Assembly: GCA_033063855.1 (NCBI GenBank) | Contig: CP093831.1 | Coordinates: forward strand, 14,880,001-14,944,000 | Source of the DNA: Smittia aterrima | Lineage: Eukaryota; Arthropoda; Insecta; Diptera; Chironomidae | Length of the DNA stretch: 64,000 nt | Direction of reading: 5' to 3' | Part shown: positions 51,921-64,000 of the stretch, piece after piece | Layout: each line of letters opens with the position of its first letter | Position numbering within the stretch: the stretch's first letter is position 1 | Made by a program: the position numbers and the translations under genes | Notes under the pieces: model-generated | The model's database searches: none | What the model was told of the DNA's origin: nothing | Seen by the model: the letters and a program-made list of their open reading frames with translations, nothing else

Positions 51921-51937
51921 GTGGGAAAAGCACGTAT
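51921..51937. promoter_or_regulatory. Adjacent Su(H)-like and Sim:Tango-like motifs
   Basis: GTGGGAA at 51921-51927 is followed after three bases by CACGTAT at 51931-51937, which reads ATACGTG on the other strand and fits the central midline element RWACGTG. It lies about 3.5 kb upstream of the single-minded start codon. Both are short motifs and function is inferred. Confidence 0.35.
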
Positions 51938-52148
51938 CAAAAAATATTTTGTTTCGAACTTTTTTTTATCCTTTGCGTATTTCATTGTGCAAATAGCGTC
52001 GTGGTGTGCGTTTTTGTGTAAATCCCAAAATATCCGCCCGCATTCAACGTTCGAGGGAGAACGAGAAGCCTTTACAATGTTGCCAGTAGCGCAAAGGCAC
52101 ATAAACACATCCTTCACACACATTTAACAAGGAAAACGATTGAGAAAT

Positions 52149-52155
52149 CACGTTT
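52149..52155 (-). promoter_or_regulatory. Central midline element-like motif
   Basis: CACGTTT, read AAACGTG on the minus strand, fits RWACGTG, the element bound by Sim:Tango dimers in flies. It belongs to a loose cluster with the motifs at 51931, 52448, 52465, 52744 and 53646. Confidence 0.3.
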
Positions 52156-52447
52156 TCGATGAGAAGAACAAGAACTGACCTAAAACATTTTTGCGCTTTC
52201 GTTCTTTCATCATTAAACGGGAGAAAAACAGTTTTTGGCTCCACCGAGGAAGAATGCTTGCTTGCATGAATTTCCTGAATCAAAGTTGTAGACTTTCGAT
52301 GGCTTACATCGATAACCTTGAGCAACGAGGTCAAAATAAAAGGAAAATTTTCTTTCAAGCTGATCGATAACTCTGAGAAATCTAAAGAATTTCATTTCGA
52401 TGTTAAATGTCTTAACACTTTTGTTGTCGGTGTTTAATTGATTTTCA

Positions 52448-52469
52448 ACGTGATGTCGGAAGGTACGTG
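52448..52469 (+). promoter_or_regulatory. Paired ACGTG motifs upstream of single-minded
   Basis: CAACGTG (ACGTG core at 52448-52452) and GTACGTG (core at 52465-52469) lie 17 bp apart in the same orientation. The second is a full RWACGTG match and the first misses at the outermost base. Confidence 0.35.
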
Positions 52470-52743
52470 ATTCTAGACAAAGAAACGATTTGTTGATGCA
52501 GGGAGTCAGTTGTAAATCGTTGCCTTCTCTCTTTCCTTCATTCATTGATGGATTCCAAGCATAAAAACTTTTGTGATTCTTCTCGAAAACATAAAATCCA
52601 TTCGAGCATTCCGAACATAGTTTTGCTCAACATAAACATATCAAACTAGCTAAAGACAACAAACTTTTCCGTTATCACAAAGAAGCAATAACTTCATCGT
52701 TAAAGGGACACGACAGCTTTGAAAATATTTCGAGGATGCTCGT

Positions 52744-52750
52744 CACGTAC
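52744..52750 (-). promoter_or_regulatory. Central midline element-like motif
   Basis: CACGTAC, read GTACGTG on the minus strand, is a full RWACGTG match about 2.7 kb upstream of the single-minded start. Confidence 0.3.
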
Positions 52751-53461
52751 TCGACTTGACTTCAGCTTTCCATTCAGCTGATCTCATGTTTTAAAAATCG
52801 TCTGCCATCTCGTAAAACTCTTCAACTCGAGCTGTATCTTCAAAAATATTCCCCATTACAACTTTTTCCTTCAAATCTGTCATAAATCTCCGTGAACATA
52901 AATTAGAAACTTTTTTCCTCGAATTAGCGTCAATGTGTTCATATCTTTCCCTTCCCATAAACTCCTGCACCGTTTTCGATTTCGTTACGAGCATCGCACA
53001 TCCACAATGTGGATCGAAAACTATGGCAAAAGTTTTTAATCTGAACTGTTTATGCAAAGTCAGGCAGAGTTGATTATATAAATCTCGAACGCGAACGAGG
53101 AGAGAAAAATTCTCTGTTACGAACTTTGATTCTCCATTGTTATGCTGGCGGACTGAGAATAAAAACCAATCTCCATGGAGAATTGCCGAGAAAAGGTACG
53201 AGAGTTGCCTTTTTGAAGTGTCATTCGGTCCCTAAATTTAGATTCACGAGGAGAAGGGAGCGAGGAGGAAATTTAATTTTATCGCAAAATGTTTCATGAT
53301 TTCTGCTATTGCAACAAAATGTTTCTCTGCTTGCTTTGTCATAAAATGCGAAAATGAGATCAAGTTCAAGTAATAACTCTCGACATTGCATTCTAAGATC
53401 CTAATCGTCTTACGATCATAAAAGTTTGCATAAAATTATTGAACTCGGAACTAAGACTCGA

Positions 53462-53487
53462 ACATGTGTCGAAGGGATTTTCCCACA
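53462..53487. promoter_or_regulatory. Composite E-box / Dorsal / Su(H) motif cluster
   Basis: Three motifs fall within 26 bp. ACATGTG at 53462-53468 is the Twist-type E-box CACATGT on the minus strand. GGGATTTTCCC at 53474-53484 fits the Dorsal consensus GGG(A/T)4-5CC(A/C). TTCCCACA at 53480-53487 reads TGTGGGAA, a Su(H) consensus, and overlaps the Dorsal site by five bases. Spacing between E-box and Dorsal site is 5 bp. In Drosophila, linked Dorsal, Twist and Su(H) sites mark neurogenic-ectoderm enhancers, and the single-minded mesectoderm enhancer uses Dorsal, Twist, Snail and Su(H). The cluster is about 1.9 kb upstream of the single-minded start. Function is inferred. Confidence 0.5.
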
Positions 53488-53641
53488 AAACTTTCGCAGT
53501 AAAGTGCTAGCGAAGAATGGTAAAACATTGTAAAACAACAGGTACCGATGAGAGAAGACAAAGGAAACGACAAGAAATTATGGAAACGAACGCCTGGGAA
53601 AGAAATCTTAGTTCCGTTTTTTCCATGCACTTGCGAAAATC

Positions 53642-53652
53642 TTCCCACGTTC
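53642..53652 (-). promoter_or_regulatory. Overlapping Su(H) and Sim:Tango motifs
   Basis: TTCCCACGTTC reads GAACGTGGGAA on the minus strand. It contains the Su(H) consensus CGTGGGAA and the midline element GAACGTG sharing their central bases. A CACTTG (CAAGTG, Snail-type) lies just upstream at 53628-53633, and an ACAGGTA lies at 53538-53544. Confidence 0.4.
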
Positions 53653-55410
53653 TTCGACTACTAATTGTTATGCGTAACTCTCCATTCATCGCCAAAGTGT
53701 TCGCAATCGTTCGTTGTTTATTTATTTTAAATGGGATTATTGCCTTTGAAAACAAATCGGAGAAGAGTCGCTCTCAAATTTTATTTTATTGGATTGAGGA
53801 AGCAGCATAAGCCTTATCAACAACACGAGAACATTATGTTAATTAATGTCGCTGTCTTGTGTTTTTGGGAAATTCAAAAGAGGATTTAAAACATTTTTCT
53901 TTCTAATCCAAGTAAATTGATGGCACTCTTCGAGGGTTTGATATTTGAGAGGAAGAGCTTTGCGGGTTCAAAGCAATTAACATTGAAGTTTGATTCTATT
54001 TGTGACGCAGCAGGAGTCGATTAAAGAAGATCGTCCATTGCGAAATTGAACTCAATTCTTTGCCTTTTCATTCAGGTAACGAAAAAAGTTTGTGAAAGAA
54101 GGGCAAGGAGGTTATTTACTTTAAGGAATCCTCAAGAGTAAGAAGGGTGAATAAGAAAGAAGAGAAGAATTTGAAGGGGAATAGCCAATCGAATGTCTGT
54201 ACATAGGCCATATAAGCACCTTCTCGAATTTACTTCTCCGTTCACCTTCCAACTCAGATCAATAAACAGTTTCAGTTTGTTTTGAACAAGTGAACAAGAA
54301 ACTTCGAAATTTGAAGAATTTCTTTTTTTTATATAATGAGAAGGCTCAGTGATAAAGTCAAACACATGACGATAATAAGAAAGCCACTGTCGGACAGAAA
54401 CCAGATTTCAGCCGGTAAATATTTGTATTACGTCCATCGAGAATCATTCTCGAGGAAAACTGGTTCTTCATTCGAGTGCGTCTCGACATCTTTCCCTTCT
54501 TCAGTTTCATTTCGAGCAAACAGAAACCCACGAAATCGAGTAAATGAAAAAGAAGAAGACTTTGATGGAGATCGATTTAGAAGAGAGAAAAGTAATTTTT
54601 CTCAAGAAAATTTCCTTCCACATTTAAACTCATTTCAAAATGAAGTTTCATCGAGAAAAAAATTTGTGTACAAAGTGTTAATGTGCTCAGACATGTTGAC
54701 TCAACTCATTTCAAAAATTTCCCATCTTAAAGATTCTCTTTATTGATTTATTTACCCTCAGTCGACTTTAGAGTCTTTCGGAATGGAAACGACACATGTA
54801 AACGACACCGAAGCACGTCAATTAGCATTCTGTGCCAATTTTTATGCTGGAATAACGAGCATTTATGATTATTACAAGAGCACACAGTGAGAAACAATAA
54901 AAATAATTACAAAAACAAATACTCAACCAAACTATCAGCTTAGGAAGCACTAAAAGCAGATTAACACCCGAAAAAAAAATTAATTATTTTATATTGCAAA
55001 GACATTTGCTTTTATGGTTGTGTTTGTTCAAAGAATGAGAATCGAAACCCATTTTTTTTTGTTGTTGATTAAGTGGCATAAAGATGTAAATGGTTACTGC
55101 GAGGGAGGCAATAACAATAACTGTTCTCCTCCTCGCTACTGTCTTACCTCAAACATTGGAAGCTTGAGCAGCTGAAACATTTTTATGGTCGAATATTTCC
55201 AGCGGATTAATATTTTTTTATGCTCTCGATGCAATTCAATCTCCGTCGAAATATGTTCTGGTTCTCAAGATTATTGTCCCTACCAGCAAACAGGGCCTTT
55301 GATTTGTGATATTTACGACTGAGTAAATCAAGTTAACGATTGCACTTTCATTTGATTGATTCATAAACATTCTTTCATCTCCGATTTCAGGCTTATCCGC
55401 GCGTTGTGCC

Positions 55411-58400
55411 ATGAAAGAGAAAAGTAAGAATGCGGCGAGATCTCGTCGGGAGAAGGAGAATGCCGAATTTCTCGAATTGGCAAAACTTCTTCCACTTCCG
55501 ATCAACATTACGACACAGTTAGACAAAGCTTCAATCATCCGACTGACGACTTCGTACCTGAAAATGCGACAAGTCTTTCCAGACGGTAAGTACATGCACA
55601 CTTTTTCCATTAAAATTCACTGTTCTGCCTCTTGACGAGAAGCGAAGAGATTCCCTCCTCTCTCATTATAAAGGCAGCGTCTTCAACAACTTAGATTCGC
55701 TACGAAAAGCTTTAATGAATGTCGAGAATTTCATTAGCAACTTTGGTAATTGCGCAGAAATTTTCCGCAGATTTAGTTCACTGTGATGAAGTTTTAATGA
55801 ACGTCGGTGGAGAGATTTTTATGTAAATGTCATTGAAGAGAATTTGCTCTTTTGCTATTCATTATGAATAAAAATATTCAAAAGAGATTGTCGTTGAACG
55901 GCGCATAAATTATGTAAAGAAAGGAATTTTAATCCGCAGACTCACCTCACGTCATTAAAATGTTTTTTGATGGAGGAATGTCGAGAGATTTTCATCGAAA
56001 AAAAAAAACTTTTGTGTTTTCTTTAACACATTTTATCTCTGATCTCGAAACGAAACTCCTTTGAAAGGACAACACGACAAAAGAGGAGAACAGAGAATGT
56101 TGATTAGCTGCGGGTTGATTAAACAGAAACCTCAGCGGAAGTAATTGTTACTCATCGCTTTATTGAAAAATAATGAATTGCGAGTAATACAATTAAAAAA
56201 TCACAAACTTTACATAAAGATTTTCGTCAGCTCTCCCCTCGAACAAAGCATATGCTTCATTCAGTGAAGTTCACTCCCTGCTGTCTTGAATGAAATCGAG
56301 TATCGAAGTGCATACGTTCAATTAAACTGTGTTTGCTGTGCAAATAAATGCTCGGAGTTGTTATTTTTCCTCCTCTCACTTGAGGAAGGAAATCTTTTCA
56401 AATTAAAGGATAATTCTTTGGCTTTTATTATTCTCGGAGTTGCTTTCTCGCACTGTGCTCGTTTAACTGGTCGATTGCACAAACAGTTGGATCGCTCATT
56501 ATTTCTGCTTGACGAGTGACTTGACTGTGATGCATCCCACGAAGTCTTGCCGAAGGTGAATTTCGTGGAAATCGAGGAAAATTCAAGTTTTATGTTTTAT
56601 CGCCTCGAAACCAAATATTTCAATGCACAAACTTTGTCTTTAGCTTTGCTCATGTTCAATGAAAAGCGATGAACGACGAAGCAAAAAAATAATAATAATA
56701 ACAACGTCAAGCGCGACACTCAATAAATTGTGAGAGAGGGGAAATTTTGTGCTGACGAGAAGTTTTATTTGTTTTTAAGTTTCATTGAGTTCTTTAAACT
56801 TCAGCGGTGAAATTATTTTTCTCAATGAATCCTCCAATTTAAAATGCAACTGAATCACGACACAACAAAAACATCAAGCGCTCGTTGATGTTTATTGTTC
56901 TTCGCAGCCCATGTCTTTGTTATTCTTCTTTCATGCCCCTTTTGTATTCGATTGAGCGACGATTTAACGAGACAACTCTCAACAACGATGGAAGACTAAT
57001 TCTTCATTATTATTTTTTAAACTATCGCAGGATTAGGCGAAGCGTGGGGCTCACAGCACATCCCCTCTAATCCTCGAGAGCTGGCGATTAAGGAACTCGG
57101 ATCTCACCTTCTGCAAACACTCGACGGATTCATTTTCGTTGTTGCGCCCGATGGAAAAATTATGTACATTTCCGAGACAGCGTCAGTGCATTTAGGATTA
57201 AGTCAGGTGAGTCGAGTGAACGGTTCGCGAAGGATTATTGATAATAATATTAATGGATTTAATCAACAGGTGGAATTAACGGGAAATTCGATCTACGAAT
57301 ACATCCACAACTTTGACCAGGACGAGATGGTTGCTGTGCTCTCACTTCAGCAGAACATGTTCGGTCATCAAACGCCATTGAACAACGGAATGCAACAACA
57401 GACACCTCCAATGGAGAATATACCGCCAGTGAAAATAGACACGGCAACGCCACCGCTTGTGATTCCACCAACAACAAACATCATCCCACCTGCTGCTCAA
57501 AGACCACAAAATAACGACAATAGCTTCAATAATCAATCCATTCATCAACCATCAACACCAAATCATCAACATCCGTTCCCACAACAGCATCATCATCACC
57601 ATCACATGCATAATCATCATCACCCGCATCATATGCCACGCCATCAAGAGACTCAAACGATTGAGATCGAACGAACTTTCTTCCTGCGCATGAAATGTGT
57701 GCTCGCAAAGCGAAACGCTGGTCTCACGACCTCAGGCTATAAGGTGAGACTTTTGTTTCCTTTCATCTCTGCTGCATTTTCATAAATAGATGCATCAGCA
57801 CGTCAATGAAAGCGCAAAATTTTAATTAATCATTAACTTTGAAAGGCTTTTTTCTACTCTCGTCTTCTTCAATTTTGCATTTCAAGAGAGAGTGAGCGAG
57901 CGCAAAGTGCAATCCTTGGTGCATCATATTTTATGTTGAACGAATTAGCATTCGAATGATTTTTTTTCCCTAATTAAAAATCTTTTCTTCGAAGTATGCA
58001 AATGCGAAGTCTGCATTAGCTCGCTTCGAAATTGGATCGGGTAACGAGTTTTCTGGAAACATCGATTGAAATTTAAGTGCTCAGAATAAGAATCATAACG
58101 AGCTTCGATCTGCCCGCGAGAACAAAATCTGTTTCCGTTCAACTTTGTTGCAATCTCTCGACAATAGAATTTGCAAGTTTGTTTATTGTGTTTTTAGTCA
58201 CGTTTGATTGTTATTACTTCCCAACGCGCCACAAGCCCCATTTACCCAGCAGCTTTCCAATCACATTTCGCTGTCGCTTTTTTATTGAAATTACTTAGAA
58301 GTTTGTGGCGTTGCAGGGAAAAATTAACATTTTTACTGCTTGTTGACACATTCAATGTCACAAGGAAAAAAGAATATCATTTGCCATCCAATTACTGCCA

Positions 58401-60312
58401 GAGATCTGATAAACATCGTCACCTTTTCTCTCTCCTCAGGTGATACACTGCTCGGGATACTTGAAAGCTCGAGTGTATCATGACACGAACTACAATGGCG
58501 AAGGCAACGGACCGACTTATATTCAAAACCTCGGGCTTGTCGCTGTAGGACATTCGCTGCCGCCATCAGCTATCACTGAAATTAAGCTCCATCAAAATAT
58601 GTTTATGTTCAGAGCGAGCATGGATCTCAAATTAATTTTCCTCGATGCAAGGTAAGCGATAAGAGAAATAACAACGTGAAAAATCGATATTTTCAAGCTC
58701 TCGACGAAAATTTTCCGCTGCTGTAGGAAATAACAAATAATAATACTTTTCCGATCATTTTTCGTGTTGTCTTCTTCAATGATGAACAAATATTTGATTT
58801 CATTGGAGCATCACCACTTCCTGGATCCCATTATTCATTTCTTCCATCTCACTCTGACTGATGACACTTCCGATTGCAGCTGCTCTAATAAATTTTCTAT
58901 AAGAAAAGATTTGCAATTGCCACACTTTATTGTACCAAAAAGATTTCCAGCTTATCTGCGGAACTCAAATGGGAATTGGGCAACATTCTGTTTACGATAC
59001 AATCCATCTCGCTCTGACACGTTAAGATTTTGTTGTTTTTCAAGAGACTCAAACGATGCTCTCGATTTTGCTCCTTTTAATACAAAAATTGTTCTCAACA
59101 TGAAAAAACAATAATTCTAAGTAATTTTTATTAGAGTTGATTACTTCTTTGTCGATACTAAATTGAGCACAAAAATTAAAGAAAATTTATGAAAATTCTC
59201 GAAGCTGACGCCATCTGCAGAACAAAAGCATGAAAATATCGATTTCACTTCCTTATGAAACTTGAATCTCTCTTCACAATCCGCCTTCGTTACTCAATCA
59301 ATCTTATTTACTTTGATAGAGTGTCACAACTCACCGGATACGAGCCACAAGACTTGATAGAAAAGACTTTGTATCAATATATTCACGCATCTGACATACT
59401 TCCGATGCGATACGCTCATCAAATTCGTAAGTTTACTTTATCTCTATTGCAATGAGTGAAAACTAACTTTGAAATATTCTTTTAGTGATGTACAAAGGCC
59501 AAGTTACAACCAAATATTATCGTTTCATGACAAAGAACGGAGGTTGGGCGTGGGTTCAAAGTTACGCGACAGTCGTTCACAATACTCGCTCGTCGAGACC
59601 ACATTGCATAGTAAGCGTTAATTATGTGCTAAGCCAAAAGGAAGCTAAAGACCTCTTGCTCAATGAGGTGCAAGGAAATATTGCAAAATCTGAGCCTTCT
59701 CAAACTCCTATTCACACACCAAACACTGTAACGCCAGTTCACACTCCGATCTATCCACAAACGCCCAACAATCAAATTCATCAGAAAGAGCCATTACAAA
59801 GCTTTCAACTAACAAACAACAATAATCACATGCACATATCGCAAAATGATAATCAGATGCATCATCAACATCATCAAAGCATAGACTACGATCAATACAA
59901 TCCATACGTTCAACAGCCAATGACGAATCACCATCATCAGGACGAGTTCAGTGAACCGAGTGATCAATATTATAATTATTTCATGGACAACAGTTCGGGA
60001 TTGCCAGCTCAAACCGATTCGAGTCATCTCCGTCCTTATTCAGCAGCATCAAACAGTTGTTCAAGTTCAAGCTCCGATGAGCAGCAGCATCAGCTTTTGT
60101 ACAATCACCAAATGCAGCAGAATCCAAACGCTCATCAACAACATTTCGATGATTACACGTTTTCGTTGTCCAACTTTCCCTCCATGAATGATTCCTCAAA
60201 CGTATCGCTCTACAATAATGAGTTTAAAGCGACAACCAACGCTCATTACACGAGCGTGATCGTTGACAACACAAATAATCAAAATTATCTCACCAACGAG
60301 TTCGTTCATTGA
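55411..60312 (+). CDS. sim: Single-minded, bHLH-PAS transcription factor
   Basis: Six coding exons, 55411-55585, 57031-57206, 57270-57743, 58440-58651, 59320-59426 and 59486-60312, give 656 residues. The start [17 protein letters not shown] and bHLH (to about 57, ending LKMRQVFPD) are those of Sim rather than Trachealess. PAS-A begins [19 protein letters not shown] and includes [20 protein letters not shown]. It is interrupted by a Pro/Gln/His-rich insert (about 150-245, with [15 protein letters not shown]) before [24 protein letters not shown] contains [20 protein letters not shown] and [17 protein letters not shown]. The C-terminal 220 residues are Gln/His/Asn-rich and probably activating. 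In flies Sim pairs with Tango at ACGTG elements and is the master regulator of the CNS midline. The first intron is 1.4 kb; the second is 63 bp and open in frame. An AATAAA lies at 60586. Confidence 0.97.
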
Positions 60313-60793
60313 TTCGAAATTCTCTCAACGTGATGTTGCTGCCCAGTTGATGTAAAAGATTTTTTTTCCGTTGTCTCTTTTCTTTTATTTAAAAGATTTT
60401 CCTTTTAACTTAAGACAGCAAGCAAAATGAACAGATCTAGACTTTGCATGTTACAATAATAATCTCATAGATTAAATTAAAATCTCGTATAACGTTTACT
60501 TAAGTGAAATTCATTTCGATGTATAAAAGAGAGATAAGATTTGATTTTAAGAACAAATTTATAGTTTTCAACTAGAATCACATTTAATAAAATATTTTGA
60601 AGAATTCAATTACGACTTACGATCACAATCAGTGACAAAATTTATTTGTTTTTCAGAGATAAAAACGTTTTGAGTGAGTTCACTGAATTTCATAGATTAT
60701 CGCTGTAAATCGAATGAAGGAATATTGACAAATATTTAAACAGAAAGATGATTCATTTTATTTAAATACTTTTCCCAAATAACGATAATGGTT
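60313..60793. other. Convergent 3' ends of single-minded and PLPP6-like
   Basis: A 481 bp AT-rich spacer with the single-minded poly(A) signal AATAAA at 60586-60591. The PLPP6-like 3' UTR should occupy the right part. No coding sequence is seen. Confidence 0.55.
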
Positions 60794-61667
60794 TTAAATG
60801 ATCTCAGCGTCGTTTCCAATGTTTTTCTCATCTGTGATCCACTTGATGAGTGACTTCGCTGTTTCAGGTCCAATCCAAATAATAGCCATGAGCAAAGCCT
60901 CGAAGAGCCCGAGGATAACTCCTCCAACAACATCTAGAATGTGATGTCTGTACAAAAGCAATCTACGGAAAGATTAAAATATTTTTTACTTCTAATCATC
61001 TCTGTTGAAATGAATCAACAATTACCTTGAGATACAGATTGAGAACCACCAAGCGAAGAGTGCTGGCCAGAAAAGGAAGTAAAGAGGTTGAAGGCAGAGG
61101 AAGAATCCTAGCAACAATGAAGCTCTTGATGCATGACCCGAGGGAAAACTGTAAACGTCTGGTCCAATGCAGAAGGGATCGTCATTAACAGATGGTCGTC
61201 TACGCCTTGCAATTGCTTTGATGATTGCCACGACGAAGATATCGATTATCAGTGCAGCGAACAAATTGACTTCCAATTCGTAAAGGTTCTTGTTGTCAAA
61301 CATGTAAGTGAATGCAAGCAAACCTGCCAGCCAAACGATTCCATGACACGACCACTCAAGAAACTTGCAATGAGTTTTAAATGATCGGATTTGTACAAAA
61401 TTGAGAAGATACGAAACAAATTTTTTCGTGAGCTCCACGTCGCGCTTCAAGATGTTTTTCAGAAAGGGAGGAACGACTCTTTTCTCACCCTCGAGTCTGG
61501 TGTCAGAATTAATCTAAAAATAAATAAAGAAATGGAGTGAACTATTTGTCATCATTCTTATTATGAAATTCTCCGAAAAGTTTCGAAATCCGCTGTGCTG
61601 CTACTTCACTGATGAATGCTCTATCATTTAGGATACTTACATAAGCTGGTCTTCCAGCGTTTGCCAT
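60794..61667 (-). CDS. PLPP6: PLPP6-like polyisoprenoid diphosphate phosphatase (PAP2 family)
   Basis: Three coding exons on the minus strand, 61641-61667, 61026-61513 and 60794-60962, give 227 residues. The first coding exon is only 27 nt. The PAP2 phosphatase signature is complete: K108 to P116 (KAIARRRRP, motif KX6RP), P133-S-G-H136, and R172 with H178 and D182 (SRLLLYRHHILDV, motif SRX5HX3D). Several membrane segments are visible, e.g. IVWLAGLLAFTYMF, NLFAALIIDIFVVAIIKAI and ASLLLGFFLCLQPLYFLFWP. The arrangement and size fit PLPP6/PPAPDC2, an ER enzyme that dephosphorylates presqualene, farnesyl and geranylgeranyl diphosphates. Insects lack squalene synthesis, so isoprenoid diphosphates are the likelier substrates here. 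It lies head-to-tail downstream of polyubiquitin. Confidence 0.93.
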
Positions 61668-62100
61668 TGTTTTTGAGTTGAATTAGTTTTCGGCTACGAT
61701 TAAACTATAGTACAGTTACCAACTTCACTTCGTAATGAGGGCCAAAGCCACTTTTGGTTTTTCATTAGAATCTCTCAAAATTCTCAAAACAAAGATTCTA
61801 GTAAAAAAATCTATGACATGCGCTGCACCTGGCCCAGAGGCTGTGATCGTCAAAAGTGATTCAACAGAGAAGCTGCTAACTTCAATAAAACGTAAACGGT
61901 TAAACTTTAGCTGAAATGTAAAATAATTAAAATATCATTGAAAATAATGTTTTATGGATTGAAAAGATCTTTTATTTTATTCAAATTTCGTTCATTTTGT
62001 TTTAAAAAAATTAAGCCAATGGTGTTTAATAGATTTAATGCAAAATAAAGATTGAACATCGTTTTGGAATTATCTTGTTGAGTTTTAAAGAAATCAGGAG
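61668..62100. other. Spacer between polyubiquitin and PLPP6-like
   Basis: A 433 bp spacer. TTTATT at 61971-61976 reads AATAAA on the minus strand and would end polyubiquitin transcripts about 125 bp after the stop. The part nearest 61668 should hold the PLPP6-like promoter. No coding sequence is seen. Confidence 0.5.

Positions 62101-64000
<1,900 letters not shown>

Larger units (their letters stand above)
48002..55390. other. Gene-free upstream region of single-minded
   Basis: About 7.4 kb without a convincing gene. The first few hundred bases should hold the PNISR promoter. Open frames here are short and noise-like. The segment 51.9-53.7 kb is notable for binding-site-like motifs described separately. 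The region ends with a splice acceptor (CGATTTCAG) at 55390, 20 bp before the single-minded ATG, so the true promoter and leader exon of single-minded must lie further upstream within this stretch or beyond it. Confidence 0.55.

Noticed and set aside
54330..54350. TATATAA followed by TCAGT as a promoter for single-minded
   Set aside because: The TATA to initiator distance is about 18 bp, too short for a normal core promoter, so it was not called.

Overview
This is nuclear DNA from an insect, most likely a nematoceran fly (midge or mosquito grade). The reasons are AT-rich spacers, many introns of only 60-100 bp with ordinary GT-AG borders, and proteins that read like Drosophila orthologues. 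Among these are a single-minded bHLH-PAS factor, a squeeze/rotund zinc-finger factor and a ZAD zinc-finger protein, a fusion expanded in insects. The compact spacing would suit a small chironomid-type genome, but I cannot name the species. No prokaryotic, viral or transposon gene was recognised. All gene models were spliced by hand from donor and acceptor sites and checked for frame continuity.

Layout. 1-5.1 kb: a squeeze-like C2H2 factor (+), two coding exons. 5.1-19.8 kb: about 15 kb with no convincing gene, probably regulatory DNA. 19.8-27.1 kb: AHSA1, an Hsp90 co-chaperone (-), and a divergent 1,117-residue protein I do not recognise (+). 27.1-30 kb: no gene. 30.0-48.0 kb: a dense housekeeping block with UBC9 (-), MED8 (+), CCDC34-like (-), a MOXD1-like copper monooxygenase (-) with a complete aldo-keto reductase gene (+) inside one intron, a leucine-rich-repeat membrane protein (+), a ZAD zinc-finger protein (-), NUS1 (+) and PNISR (-). 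48.0-55.4 kb: a gene-free stretch upstream of single-minded. 55.4-60.3 kb: single-minded (+). 60.8-63.7 kb: PLPP6-like phosphatase (-) and a seven-unit polyubiquitin gene (-).

The two developmental regulators sit beside large empty stretches, while housekeeping genes are packed with 60-500 bp between them in alternating orientation. Proteostasis and modifier functions recur (AHSA1, UBC9, polyubiquitin), but nothing shows they form a unit.

The most interesting signal is non-coding. About 1.9 kb upstream of the single-minded start codon, a CACATGT E-box, a Dorsal-type GGGATTTTCCC site and a Su(H) TGTGGGAA site lie within 26 bp, the last two overlapping. They sit in a 1.7 kb interval containing several ACGTG elements of the Sim:Tango type. 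This resembles the Dorsal/Twist/Notch logic of fly mesectoderm and neurogenic-ectoderm enhancers and is offered as a candidate enhancer. A three-unit heat-shock element upstream of polyubiquitin is a second regulatory observation. I saw no undescribed protein-coding system.
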